From: Chitinophaga horti
GTDB lineage: Bacteria; Bacteroidota; Bacteroidia; Chitinophagales; Chitinophagaceae
Length of the DNA: 64,000 bases
Direction: 5' to 3'
Assembly: GCF_022867795.2 (NCBI RefSeq)
Contig: NZ_CP107006.1
Coordinates: 620,001-684,000, forward strand
In this document: one piece after another, positions 16,033 to 24,680 of the stretch
How the letters are laid out: each line of letters starts with the position of its first letter
Position numbering within the stretch: position 1 is the first letter of the stretch
Made by a program: the position numbers and the translations under genes
The notes under the pieces: model-generated
Database searches by the model: none
What the model was told of the DNA's origin: nothing
The model's input: the letters and a program-made list of their open reading frames with translations, nothing else

Positions 16033-17431
16033 ATTCAACATCCCAATCAAACACTTTCGCCTCCGCCTTCGTCTTCGATTGCTGCGCAAGGTCATATAGC
16101 TCCTTTGTCTTAACCGGCTGCTGTTTCGCTACGTTTTGTTGTTCACCCAAATCATAGCGCAGGTTGTACAGCTCCACTATTTCGGGTTCGCCTTTCTGTT
16201 TGATGCGTACCAGTTTCCAGTCGCCTTGCACCACGGCTTCCTTGTACACCTTTTCGTAAAACTGCCAGTATAAATGGTGATGCTGTTCCTGCTGCGGTTT
16301 GCCGGCAATGGCTTGCGTGAACGACAATCCATCGGTACCGCCGGGCACGCGGGCGCCGGAAAGAGCGCAGAAGGTGGGCAGGATGTCCCAGAAGGCCCAG
16401 ATGTCGTTGCGAACAGCGCCTGCGGGTACTTTACCAGGGGCACGAACGAGTAAGGGTACACGAATACCGCCTTCGTACAGGTCGCGTTTAATGCCACGTA
16501 AAGGGCCATTGCTGTTAAAGTATTCAGGATCGGCGCCGCCTTCTTTGTGCGGGCCGTTATCGCTGGTGAAAAAGATGTACGTGTTATCGTCGAGTCCGAG
16601 CTCTTTTACCTGGGCCAGGATGCGGGCCACGTCTTCGTCGAGGCGGCTGATCATACCGGCAAATGCGGCGCGTGGTTGCGGTTGTGAGCGATAGCTGGCA
16701 GTGGGCGCAGCAACAAAAGGCGTTTCAGGACCGAACTTGCTGCTGCCATCGGGGTTCAGCCATCTTTGGATATAAGACTGCGGAACATGTAACTCTGCAT
16801 GCGGAATGGTCAGCGGCAGGTACAGGAAGAAGGGTTTGTCTTTATTGCTTTTGATAAAACCCAATGCTTTCTGCATGATGAGATCATCGGTGTATTGCGT
16901 GCTGTCGATCGTTACGGGCACGCTTTTGCCTTGTTGAATTTCCACCAGGCTGCCCGTATAGTAACGATGCGCGAGTGTTTGGTTTAAATAGCCGTAAAAG
17001 GCATCAAATCCGTGCTTTTCGGGGGCGCCGCTGGTGTTCTCTTCTCCAAGTCCCCATTTGCCAAACATGCCCGTTGTATAGCCGTTGTTGCGTAACCGGG
17101 TGGCGATGGTGGTATCCTGCGCTCGCAAAGCTTCGCGACTGTTGCCGCGGATATAGGCATGGCCCATATGTTTGCCGGTCATTAACGCGCAACGACTGGG
17201 TGCGCAAACAGTATTACCTGCGTAGAAGCGGGTGAACTTCGTGCCTTCTTTCGCCAGCCGGTCGATGTTCGGCGTAGGTACTTTATGTGAAGGATTGTAG
17301 GAAGTCAGGTTGCCATAACCCAGGTCATCTGCAATGATGAAGATGATGTTGGGCTTTTTATGTTGTTGTGCATTTACGGCTGGTGCACAAAAGGCCAAAA
17401 TCGCGGTGAAGAGAAGTAGTTTCAGGTTCAT
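16031..17431 (-). CDS. Secreted sulfatase (arylsulfatase type)
   Basis: A 466-aa type I sulfatase with an N-terminal signal peptide (to about residue 21). The formylglycine motif CAPSR (Cys76) is intact, followed by CALMTGKHMGH; metal ligands appear as ADDLGYG (34-40) and FTSDNGPH. It hydrolyses sulfate esters on sugars or aryl groups in the periplasm after Cys76 is converted to formylglycine; no anaerobic or FGE-type maturase is in the window. It lies downstream of the pectin operon on the same strand but a hairpin terminator at 17485-17511 separates them, so it is probably a separate unit. The exact substrate is unknown. Confidence 0.9.
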   Translation of the reverse strand: MNLKLLLFTAILAFCAPAVNAQQHKKPNIIFIIADDLGYGNLTSYNPSHKVPTPNIDRLAKEGTKFTRFYAGNTVCAPSRCALMTGKHMGHAYIRGNSREALRAQDTTIATRLRNNGYTTGMFGKWGLGEENTSGAPEKHGFDAFYGYLNQTLAHRYYTGSLVEIQQGKSVPVTIDSTQYTDDLIMQKALGFIKSNKDKPFFLYLPLTIPHAELHVPQSYIQRWLNPDGSSKFGPETPFVAAPTASYRSQPQPRAAFAGMISRLDEDVARILAQVKELGLDDNTYIFFTSDNGPHKEGGADPEYFNSNGPLRGIKRDLYEGGIRVPLLVRAPGKVPAGAVRNDIWAFWDILPTFCALSGARVPGGTDGLSFTQAIAGKPQQEQHHHLYWQFYEKVYKEAVVQGDWKLVRIKQKGEPEIVELYNLRYDLGEQQNVAKQQPVKTKELYDLAQQSKTKAEAKVFDWDVE

Positions 17432-17484
17432 GAGGTCCGTTTTTCAATGCGCGGTAGCCCTGAAGATATATAATTCCAGGGGCA

Positions 17485-17511
17485 AATAAAAGGGCCGGGA
17501 GAACCCGGCCC
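17485..17511 (-). terminator. Terminator of the 27-kb pectin operon
   Basis: Perfect 8-bp stem GGGCCGGG / CCCGGCCC (17492-17499, 17504-17511) with loop AGAA. On the minus strand the U-rich tail is TTTTATTT. It lies 46 bp beyond the last gene (stop at 17558). Confidence 0.8.
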
Positions 17512-17557
17512 TCGTGATTTTTAACCTTTCACTAAAACTAATCGGAATTTATGAGTA

Positions 17558-18682
17558 CTACTTTTTAAGCTTGTAAACTTCGCTTCCTGCCAGCAGGAAA
17601 CAGCCCAGACCAAAATCTTCGAAGTCGGGAATTTTGTCGTAGGCTACAGGCTGCCCGTCCTTAGGCTCTTTACCTGTACTCTGTACCCAACCCAGCTTAC
17701 CGTCGGGATGCACGCAGTCTTTCAGCACAGCGCTCCAGGCTTTGGCAATAACGGGCAGGTAAGTCTTTTTGTCGATGATATTATTATTGATGCCCCAGGC
17801 CATGCCGTATACGAACAGCGATGTGCCGGTCAGCTCTTTGCCACCAAAGTTGTTTGCATCGTGCAGGCTCGCATTCCAGAAGCCATCTTCACGTTGCAAC
17901 GGCATCAGGGCCTGCAGCATGTCTTTGTAATCAGTGAGGTATTCCTGGTAATGAGGATCAGACTCCGGCAATTCATTTAATACACGCGCCAGCGCAGCTA
18001 CTACCCAGCCGTTGCCGCGGCTCCAGTAGCAGTCTTCGCCATTGGGTTCTTTGTAAGGCGGATCAAAATCTTTATCGCGCCACCAGAGTTTATCGGCGGG
18101 ATTGTACAAGCCGTTTTCCCCATGTTTGTATTTCGTGTAGGCATACATCTCGTACATCTTACGGAAGTAGCCGGTATCCTTTGTTTCAACGCCCAGCTTT
18201 GTTAGCACGGGCATGGTCATTTGCAATGCATCGATCCACCACCAGGCGTCCACATTATCGGAGTTCTTTACTCTTTCCAGGCAGGCCTGTATGTCGCGGA
18301 TGCGCTCAGGTTTACGATCTATGCGGTACAGATCGATGTAGGTTTGTCCGCAAGCCTGGTTGTCGGCATTATTGGTTTGCGTACCGCCCCAGAGGCCCCA
18401 TTTATGATGCTCGCCCCATTGTACGGCGTAGTCATAATAAGCTTTCTTTTTATCCACGTTGTACAGGGCCATCAGTCCTTCGTAATACACGGCGCGCGTC
18501 CATAAGTTGCTGGGGCGTTCTTTCTTCACGAAAGTTACCTTACCCGGATCGGGCCACTTGTTCGCGAAGTATTGGTTAGTGAGGCGCAACGCCTTCAACG
18601 TCGCTTTTTTACCGGGAAGCGATTGTGCCGTGACGGTTACGGCAAGCATCATCGACAGCAGTGTATATGCAAGTTTTTTCAT
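17558..18682 (-). CDS. GH105 unsaturated rhamnogalacturonyl hydrolase
   Basis: A 374-aa family GH105 (YteR/YesR-like) hydrolase. It removes the unsaturated galacturonyl residue that a rhamnogalacturonan lyase leaves on the non-reducing end of oligosaccharides, by hydrating the 4,5 double bond. The fold is an (alpha/alpha)6 barrel: WTRAVYYEGLMALY, YAVQWGEHHKWG, NNADNQACGQTYIDLY, and WWWIDALQMTMP with the likely catalytic Asp151, then YWSRGNGWVVAALARVL and LTGTSLFVYGMAWGI. A signal peptide (to about residue 20) places it in the periplasm. It is the last gene of the operon, 2 bp after the CE12 esterase gene, and acts on the products of the PL11 lyase encoded two genes upstream. Confidence 0.92.
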   Translation of the reverse strand: MKKLAYTLLSMMLAVTVTAQSLPGKKATLKALRLTNQYFANKWPDPGKVTFVKKERPSNLWTRAVYYEGLMALYNVDKKKAYYDYAVQWGEHHKWGLWGGTQTNNADNQACGQTYIDLYRIDRKPERIRDIQACLERVKNSDNVDAWWWIDALQMTMPVLTKLGVETKDTGYFRKMYEMYAYTKYKHGENGLYNPADKLWWRDKDFDPPYKEPNGEDCYWSRGNGWVVAALARVLNELPESDPHYQEYLTDYKDMLQALMPLQREDGFWNASLHDANNFGGKELTGTSLFVYGMAWGINNNIIDKKTYLPVIAKAWSAVLKDCVHPDGKLGWVQSTGKEPKDGQPVAYDKIPDFEDFGLGCFLLAGSEVYKLKK

Positions 18683-18684
18683 CG

Positions 18685-19467
18685 TTATTTTTCTTTCAGG
18701 TAATTGCTCAGTGAGCAGTCAGACAATTTTTTGATACCGTTCGCAACCACCTGTGCGTTCAGTTCCGCACCGGCCTTGCTGGTGTGGGTATGGTCGCCGT
18801 GAAACAGCGCTTTGACTTTCTCTTCTCCCAAACCCTGGTATTCATCAGCAATAAGGTTGTTAAGGTCTACAAAGGGTACACCTTCTGCAGTCGCGATCTC
18901 TTTCGCCCATTTGCCATAATCTTCGTTGCCGCGTTTTACTTTACCGTCTTTCCAGTTGTCGCGTGGAACAGGAGAACATACGATTGGCGTCGCGCCTTTC
19001 GACTTCGCATCGCGGATGTATTTGCGGAGGTAGTGGCCGTAGCTGTAAACGGTTTCGTGCTGCTTGCGGATCGGGTTGTAAATGTCTTTGCTTTCATTGC
19101 CGATGCCGCGAATGCTACCACGTGCACGAGCGGTGTCGTCGAGCGGACCCGCATCATTATGTCCGAACTGCATCATCACATAATCGCCCGGCTTAAGGGC
19201 TTCCAGCACCTTATCCCAGCGGCCTTCTGTAATAAACGTACGGCTGCTGCGACCACCGATCGCGTGGTTCTTAATTGCGATACGGGCCGTGTCGAAGTAA
19301 GGTGCTACCAGGCTGCCCCAGCCCCACTGGCCGTTGCCGCCGGAACCATCGCCGTTACGCACGGTGGAATCGCCTATAATGTAAAGCGTAGGTTTCGGCG
19401 CCATCCACATAAAGGAGGAAGCGACGAGCAGGATAGTGAGCAGTAAAAATGATCTCCTCGTATTCAT
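18685..19467 (-). CDS. CE12 rhamnogalacturonan acetylesterase (SGNH hydrolase)
   Basis: A 260-aa SGNH-fold esterase, predicted to remove acetyl groups from galacturonic acid in rhamnogalacturonan so that the lyase can act. The four SGNH blocks are present: block I GDSTV (Ser34), block II GGRSS, block III FGHND (Asn), and block V DHTHTSKAG with the Asp/His pair. The N-terminus is a signal peptide or anchor (about residues 5-22), so the enzyme is periplasmic. Length matches RhgT/YesT-type enzymes. It lies between the PL11 and GH105 genes with 8 and 2 bp gaps. Confidence 0.92.
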   Translation of the reverse strand: MNTRRSFLLLTILLVASSFMWMAPKPTLYIIGDSTVRNGDGSGGNGQWGWGSLVAPYFDTARIAIKNHAIGGRSSRTFITEGRWDKVLEALKPGDYVMMQFGHNDAGPLDDTARARGSIRGIGNESKDIYNPIRKQHETVYSYGHYLRKYIRDAKSKGATPIVCSPVPRDNWKDGKVKRGNEDYGKWAKEIATAEGVPFVDLNNLIADEYQGLGEEKVKALFHGDHTHTSKAGAELNAQVVANGIKKLSDCSLSNYLKEK

Positions 19468-19475
19468 ATCAAAAA

Positions 19476-21344
19476 CTATTTTTTCTTTTTCGTGTTGATA
19501 AGCTGGATGTTCGGCTTCGGTGGTGCCGGCATACCCTCGCCCATATGGAAGCCGGTATGCGGCGGCTGGTTATAGGCCACGTTCTGCCACGCAATGCTCA
19601 GGCGATATTGCGGATCATGCATCAGCGTATAGAATTTCCTGTCGGTCGGAATGTTGGTGGAGAAGATGCGTAACTCGTTGTTGTCTGTGGTACGATAAAT
19701 CACCTCCTCGCGCCAGTCGCCGAGTATGTCGGCGGACAATACCGGGTTTGATTTTGTACCGTTGTTCTTAACGCAGTTAAACTTCGCCGCATCCAGCAGG
19801 GAAACAGTTTTACTGTTGATGTAATCCCATTTCTGTACATCGGTGCCGTTAAGTATTTCGCTTAACACATCGCCGTCCCAGTAAATACCCATGTTACAGG
19901 CCGGTGTGCGATCGGCGATCTTATTGCCTTTTGCATCGAACATCCCGGTAATGCCTGCTCCCGCTACCCAGCATTCGTAGCCCGGGTAACGCGGATCAAT
20001 GTCCAGCGCCAGTCCGCGGCCGGGGCCTTCGCCATCATCGCCTGCTTTAATACTTGGTTTTTTCCAGAGGATCTCGCCGGTGCGGGCGTCGCGGAAGCTA
20101 CAGCCGGCATCGTCGAAACGTTCCTGGATGTCGAATACTTCCAGCCCGGGGTGAGACGGATCGAGGTCGGTTACATGCAGCGCATCACCGTGACCAAGAC
20201 CGGTAGAATACAGGCCGGTGCCGTTATCGTCGAGCGTCATGGCCCCAAAAATGATCTCGTCTTTTCCGTCATTATCTACATCTGCCACGGTAAGATTGTG
20301 GTTACCCTGACCGCGATACGCACGGTTCTTTCCACTGGCATCGTCGCTATCAAAAGTCCACACCTGCGTAAGTTTGCCATCCCGCCAGTTCCAGGCGGAG
20401 AGTACGGAACGCGTGTAATAACCGCGCGTCATCACCAGGCTCGGACGTTTACCGTCGAGGTAGGCCACACAGGCCAGGAAGCGGTCCATACGGTTGCCAT
20501 ATCCATCTCCCCAAATGCTTTTCAATTCTTCCGTAGTAGGGTTTAAGGAAGATGGGTGGCGTGCAGGAATGTAGTCTGTAGTCGCCAAAGCCGCGCCGGT
20601 AAGGCCGTCGAAGATGGTTAGGTATTCTGGTCCGGCCAGGATGTAACCTTTTTCATTGCGGTAATCTTTGGTAGAATCGCCGACTACCTTGCCTTTGCCA
20701 TCGATCGTGCCGTCGGCTGTCTTCATGGCTATTTCCGCACGACCGTCGCCATCGAGGTCGTACACCATGAACTGCGTGTAATGTGCACCATCACGAATAT
20801 TTTTACCCAGATTGATCGTCCATAGCAGTTTACCTTCCAGCGTGTAAGCCTGGAAGATAGGCGGGTCCGTAATGCCGGCTTGTGAGTTATCTTTCGCACG
20901 GCCCGTCTGATGCAGGACGATCTCGTATTTGCCATCTCCATCCAGGTCACCTACCGAGCCATCGTTCGGCGCGTAGCCTGCTGGCGTTTGCAGCGGAATG
21001 GAAAGGTAACGCTCCTTCTTCGTGCGAAATGTACCTTCCGCGGTGCCACGTTGTCTTAACTGGTAAGTATACAACTCGCCCGGCACGGCGGTCGTATCCA
21101 GCAAAGACGTTACGTTGGTAATGGGTGATTTGTTCAGTTTCTTAAATGCATTGCTGGATTCCATGCTGCGATATACATCGAACCCGATACCCGGATCGTC
21201 TGTGCCAAACAACCGCCAGCTGACAAAATAGCCTTTGTCTGCGGGCACGGCGATCAGTCCACGGTCCAGTTTTTCCATCTGCCTTTGTGCAGATGCTGGT
21301 GCCATGCAAGCCAGTAAAGCCGGTATTATCAGTAGTTTCTTCAT
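19476..21344 (-). CDS. PL11 rhamnogalacturonan lyase
   Basis: A 622-aa family PL11 polysaccharide lyase, which cleaves the rhamnose-galacturonic acid backbone of rhamnogalacturonan I by beta-elimination. After a signal peptide (to about 19) comes MEKLDRGLIAVPADKGYFVSWRLFGTD, the typical N-terminal beta domain, then an eight-bladed propeller with several calcium-binding DxDxDG loops: DLDGDGKYEI, DLDGDGRAEI and DVDNDGKDEI. QERFDDAGCSFRDARTGEI and GPGRGLALDIDP mark the active face. The C-terminus ends NVAYNQPPHTGF, then IQLINTKKKK. It is a defining enzyme of this operon, 9 bp downstream of the DUF4450 gene. Confidence 0.93.
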   Translation of the reverse strand: MKKLLIIPALLACMAPASAQRQMEKLDRGLIAVPADKGYFVSWRLFGTDDPGIGFDVYRSMESSNAFKKLNKSPITNVTSLLDTTAVPGELYTYQLRQRGTAEGTFRTKKERYLSIPLQTPAGYAPNDGSVGDLDGDGKYEIVLHQTGRAKDNSQAGITDPPIFQAYTLEGKLLWTINLGKNIRDGAHYTQFMVYDLDGDGRAEIAMKTADGTIDGKGKVVGDSTKDYRNEKGYILAGPEYLTIFDGLTGAALATTDYIPARHPSSLNPTTEELKSIWGDGYGNRMDRFLACVAYLDGKRPSLVMTRGYYTRSVLSAWNWRDGKLTQVWTFDSDDASGKNRAYRGQGNHNLTVADVDNDGKDEIIFGAMTLDDNGTGLYSTGLGHGDALHVTDLDPSHPGLEVFDIQERFDDAGCSFRDARTGEILWKKPSIKAGDDGEGPGRGLALDIDPRYPGYECWVAGAGITGMFDAKGNKIADRTPACNMGIYWDGDVLSEILNGTDVQKWDYINSKTVSLLDAAKFNCVKNNGTKSNPVLSADILGDWREEVIYRTTDNNELRIFSTNIPTDRKFYTLMHDPQYRLSIAWQNVAYNQPPHTGFHMGEGMPAPPKPNIQLINTKKKK

Positions 21345-21353
21345 GCCTTTGTG

Positions 21354-24300
21354 TTAATTTCTTAAAAGTGTGGCTGCCATCAGCCCGATTACCACATCAT
21401 TTGTTATCGCGCGCAGCGTCACGGATTGCAGCGTTTTATCTGCCTGTAAAGGCATGTCCAATACCGTAGCTGCGCCACCTTGTACCGCGCGGGTAGAGAA
21501 GCCTTTGATCGCATCGTATTTTGGCGGATTGGTAGCAAATACACCTTCTTTCAGGTACAGCCTTTCCGGTGCCGGCGCGCCGGTAGTGAAGGCATAGCCA
21601 TCGGTAAGATAGTTTTGCTCGATGGGCCACCAGTTCTCCGGGTTGCGCAGTTCCAGTGTATCTTTCGAGCCATCGGTATAATTCACTTCTACTACGCCGT
21701 TGCACATCCTGCTTTGCATCGGATTGGTGGAACCTGCCATCAGTAACCATACATGGGACGCTTTGCCTGTTAACGGCACCGTTGCCTGGTCGGGATAGTT
21801 ATCCCACATCGATGTAAAGAGAACATTGCTTTTTAGTGTATCCGAAGGCGTTTGAAACGGTATGCCTTTAGTTGTTTTAACCTGGTTGTTACTGCCGGCG
21901 GCTTTCCGTAATCCACTGTCATCGATGTTCGCCGTGGCGTTTGGATAACACCAGTTGCCGATGCCCTGCGTAGGCAGCTGCAAGGTAGGCACAGCAGGCC
22001 TCGGCGAGAGATAACGTTGTTTGAATATGTTGCCCACTTTATCGTTAAAAGGGATCGAAACAGATTCGAATACAGATCGTTCATTGATGTTCGTTGCGAT
22101 AAGTGGTTTGCTCACTGCGGCCACGTCGAAGTTGACAGGCTGCCACCAGGTAAAGCGGCCTTGTTTCAGTTGGATAAAGAAAGTTTTATTGCCGGTTCCT
22201 TTCGTTTGCGCTGTGAATTTACGCGCCTGTTGTTGTGGCGCTTCCAGGCATGATTGAGGATCGTACACTTTCAGGATATCTGCGGTGCGGGTATTCAACG
22301 CGGATTGATTGAATACTGGCACTTCCGGCTGTTGGCCTTTCCATTGTACTACTACGCTATACACCTTTGCCGGTGCTGCATTGATCACCAATAACGGGCG
22401 GCCGACGGTTGTTGTATGTATGGTTGCCTTGGCGGGTTTGCCATTTACGATTATCGATTCCCAGTCGTCTTTGAAAGCAGGAACCACCAGTTCCAGTTCC
22501 AAACTTCTGCCAAAGGTGGGTGTGATCGTATATGTTTCAGTATTGTTATTTCTTTTAAAGCTGAAGCTTACATCCGGTACTTGCAGCGAGGCGTCGTTCC
22601 ACTCAGCGGGCAGTCCAGGCTGAACGCGCAGACGGTTATTTAACAGGTCGGGCTGTATGCCGAACAGGCCTTCTACCAGTGCACGCGCCGCCATGCCTAC
22701 AGGGTCTGCAAAGTCGCGGTACAACTCTCCGCGCACGGCATCGTAAAATGATAACTGTTGAAAATTGCCCGGGGAAGCACCGAGGTACATACTTTCCAGC
22801 AGCGAGCTACGGAACAGCGAAAACGCATCTTCCGCACGATTGCCCTGCCAGTACGCCAATGCCGCATGCAGGTTCTCCGCCAACGCTACGTTATTGATCG
22901 ACCAGGTGTAAGGTTGCCAGTTCGTGGTGCTTACGAGTTGCAGGTTGTTTTCATTCCACCCGGTAGCTTTCACCGGTATGTGCGGCAGTTGCGAACGAAT
23001 GTACTGGAGGCTTTGCCAGGACTGGAAAGCATCCGGAAGTTGAGCATCCAATGCATGGTAGATCGTCCAGATGCCGGGCGTGGTGTGTACAAGCTGATTC
23101 CCTAACAGGTCTTTATACTCGGCATACCATCCTTTGTCGGACAGCCACAATTGTTTGCTTACGGCCGCTGCGATGTGCGTCGCTTCCTTTTCGTAAGGCG
23201 TCGCATCTTCACCAATCAGTTTCGCGAGTTGCGCTACGGTTTTATTTGCGCGATAGTTATAAGCTGAGGTATGTGTAACGCCGCCGCCGCTGTATTGCAA
23301 TGCATCGCTGGCCCAAATGGCTGCGTATGCGTCATACAGGCCGTCATTATCGGCGTCGAAGTTGCGTTTTTCCCAGGCCAGGTGGCGCTTCAGCAGCGGC
23401 CATTGCTGGCGAAGGTAGGCGGTGTCGCCCGTCCAGTTAAAGTGGTTCAGTAACTGGTCTACAAACACCAGGTTCATATCGTAGTGATGCGCCCTGATGT
23501 CGCCATTCGGATTGCGGCAGATGTAGCCATCGCTGAATAATGCGTTGCCTACTTTCTCCTGCTGCCTGGCCAGGTTAAGGGCCGTATCGGCTACCACGCC
23601 TGTTACCGGTGGAGTAGTGATCTGCGATAACGCGTAACTGGAGAAGTGTTGCCTTGCCCGGTCGTGCCAACCTAGCGGATCGGCCACGTAAGCCCCGCGC
23701 CAGGCGTTGAGGCGCATGCGCCAGGCAACTGCCCCGTGCAGGTAGGTAGGCGCTTCCCAGATGGCGTCGCCGGCTACGCTGAGGGCGCCGCCCAGGGTGT
23801 TCAGGTATTTATCAGGTGTTTGCAGCTTAACCCTGGCAACCAGTTTTTGCCTTGCCGCTTCGGCTGCTTTGAACAGCGTTGGTAACGGCTGACTGATCTC
23901 TCCGGTGGTCAGTAGAAGGTATTGATCGTTCGTGCTGGCGGCGAATTTACCGGTTACGATGGGCGCCGCAGCGGCGTTATTTGTGTATATCGCATCCGGC
24001 GTAGTGAAGCTGGCGTCGGAGGTTCTTACCGGGCCGGGCATCTGTCCGTTGATGCGTTTACCGTTGGGGATGGTCAGTGTAAAACGATTACCGTTCAGTG
24101 TGTACTGATTGTCTTTACAGTTAGCCGCATGCAGGTAAAATACAGATTCCGGATCGGCACCGATATCACCGTCACGGCTAAACTTTTTACCGGTAGCGCC
24201 ACCATAAGCCCACACGATTTCTACACCGTTAGTTACATTTTTAAAGTTCGTTCTGATGATCAGTCCTTCTGCATCGGCGAGCGCCAGTACCTGCAGTTGC

Positions 24301-24680
24301 ACGCTGCCATTGCCTAACATCGGATCGGTGATCTCGTACAGCATCGCACCAGGGCGGTAAGTAGCTTTGATGTGTTGCGCTTCGGTGAGCCATTTGGTGC
24401 CGGCTTTTCCCATCAACCCTAATCTCAAATTGCCGCCCATGCCCGGGAGGTATAATGCAAATTCGGGCAGGTCGCCTGCTTCGGCCCTGAAGCCGGTATT
24501 GGTGCCGTACAGCGCCCGGTTAAAGCGTAGCTTCCCGTTCGTGCATACAAAGTCACTGCCCTCCGGCAGGTAGTGTACACTGCGGGGTTTATTATGCCAC
24601 AGCGCCGGTTCCTGTGCCTGCAGCGTTCCGCAGGCGCAGCTTACCAGCAAAGTGACCAGATATCTTTTGGATCCCCTCAT
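21354..24680 (-). CDS. DUF4450 protein with (alpha/alpha)6 glycosidase-like domain
   Basis: An 1108-aa protein with a signal peptide (to about 22). The N-terminal part (about 25-270) fits DUF4450, a beta-rich domain (WHNKPRSVHYLPEGSDFVCTNGKLRFNR). Residues about 290-720 form an (alpha/alpha)6 six-hairpin barrel of the kind found in GH78, GH95 and GH65 (DAIWEAPTYLHGAVAWRMRLNAWRGAY, FNWTGDTAYLRQQWP, FDADNDGLYDAYAAIWASDALQYSGG). Beta-sandwich domains follow to the end. It is probably a glycoside hydrolase acting on pectin oligosaccharides; the bond cleaved is not known to me. Its ATG directly follows the stop of the preceding gene in the operon with no spacer. Confidence 0.75.
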   Translation of the reverse strand: MRGSKRYLVTLLVSCACGTLQAQEPALWHNKPRSVHYLPEGSDFVCTNGKLRFNRALYGTNTGFRAEAGDLPEFALYLPGMGGNLRLGLMGKAGTKWLTEAQHIKATYRPGAMLYEITDPMLGNGSVQLQVLALADAEGLIIRTNFKNVTNGVEIVWAYGGATGKKFSRDGDIGADPESVFYLHAANCKDNQYTLNGNRFTLTIPNGKRINGQMPGPVRTSDASFTTPDAIYTNNAAAAPIVTGKFAASTNDQYLLLTTGEISQPLPTLFKAAEAARQKLVARVKLQTPDKYLNTLGGALSVAGDAIWEAPTYLHGAVAWRMRLNAWRGAYVADPLGWHDRARQHFSSYALSQITTPPVTGVVADTALNLARQQEKVGNALFSDGYICRNPNGDIRAHHYDMNLVFVDQLLNHFNWTGDTAYLRQQWPLLKRHLAWEKRNFDADNDGLYDAYAAIWASDALQYSGGGVTHTSAYNYRANKTVAQLAKLIGEDATPYEKEATHIAAAVSKQLWLSDKGWYAEYKDLLGNQLVHTTPGIWTIYHALDAQLPDAFQSWQSLQYIRSQLPHIPVKATGWNENNLQLVSTTNWQPYTWSINNVALAENLHAALAYWQGNRAEDAFSLFRSSLLESMYLGASPGNFQQLSFYDAVRGELYRDFADPVGMAARALVEGLFGIQPDLLNNRLRVQPGLPAEWNDASLQVPDVSFSFKRNNNTETYTITPTFGRSLELELVVPAFKDDWESIIVNGKPAKATIHTTTVGRPLLVINAAPAKVYSVVVQWKGQQPEVPVFNQSALNTRTADILKVYDPQSCLEAPQQQARKFTAQTKGTGNKTFFIQLKQGRFTWWQPVNFDVAAVSKPLIATNINERSVFESVSIPFNDKVGNIFKQRYLSPRPAVPTLQLPTQGIGNWCYPNATANIDDSGLRKAAGSNNQVKTTKGIPFQTPSDTLKSNVLFTSMWDNYPDQATVPLTGKASHVWLLMAGSTNPMQSRMCNGVVEVNYTDGSKDTLELRNPENWWPIEQNYLTDGYAFTTGAPAPERLYLKEGVFATNPPKYDAIKGFSTRAVQGGAATVLDMPLQADKTLQSVTLRAITNDVVIGLMAATLLRN

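Noticed and set aside
16031..17431. Sulfatase as part of the pectin operon, which would hint at a sulfated algal substrate such as ulvan
   Set aside because: A strong terminator separates it from the operon, and PL11 plus CE12 point to rhamnogalacturonan. Membership is left open but not claimed.
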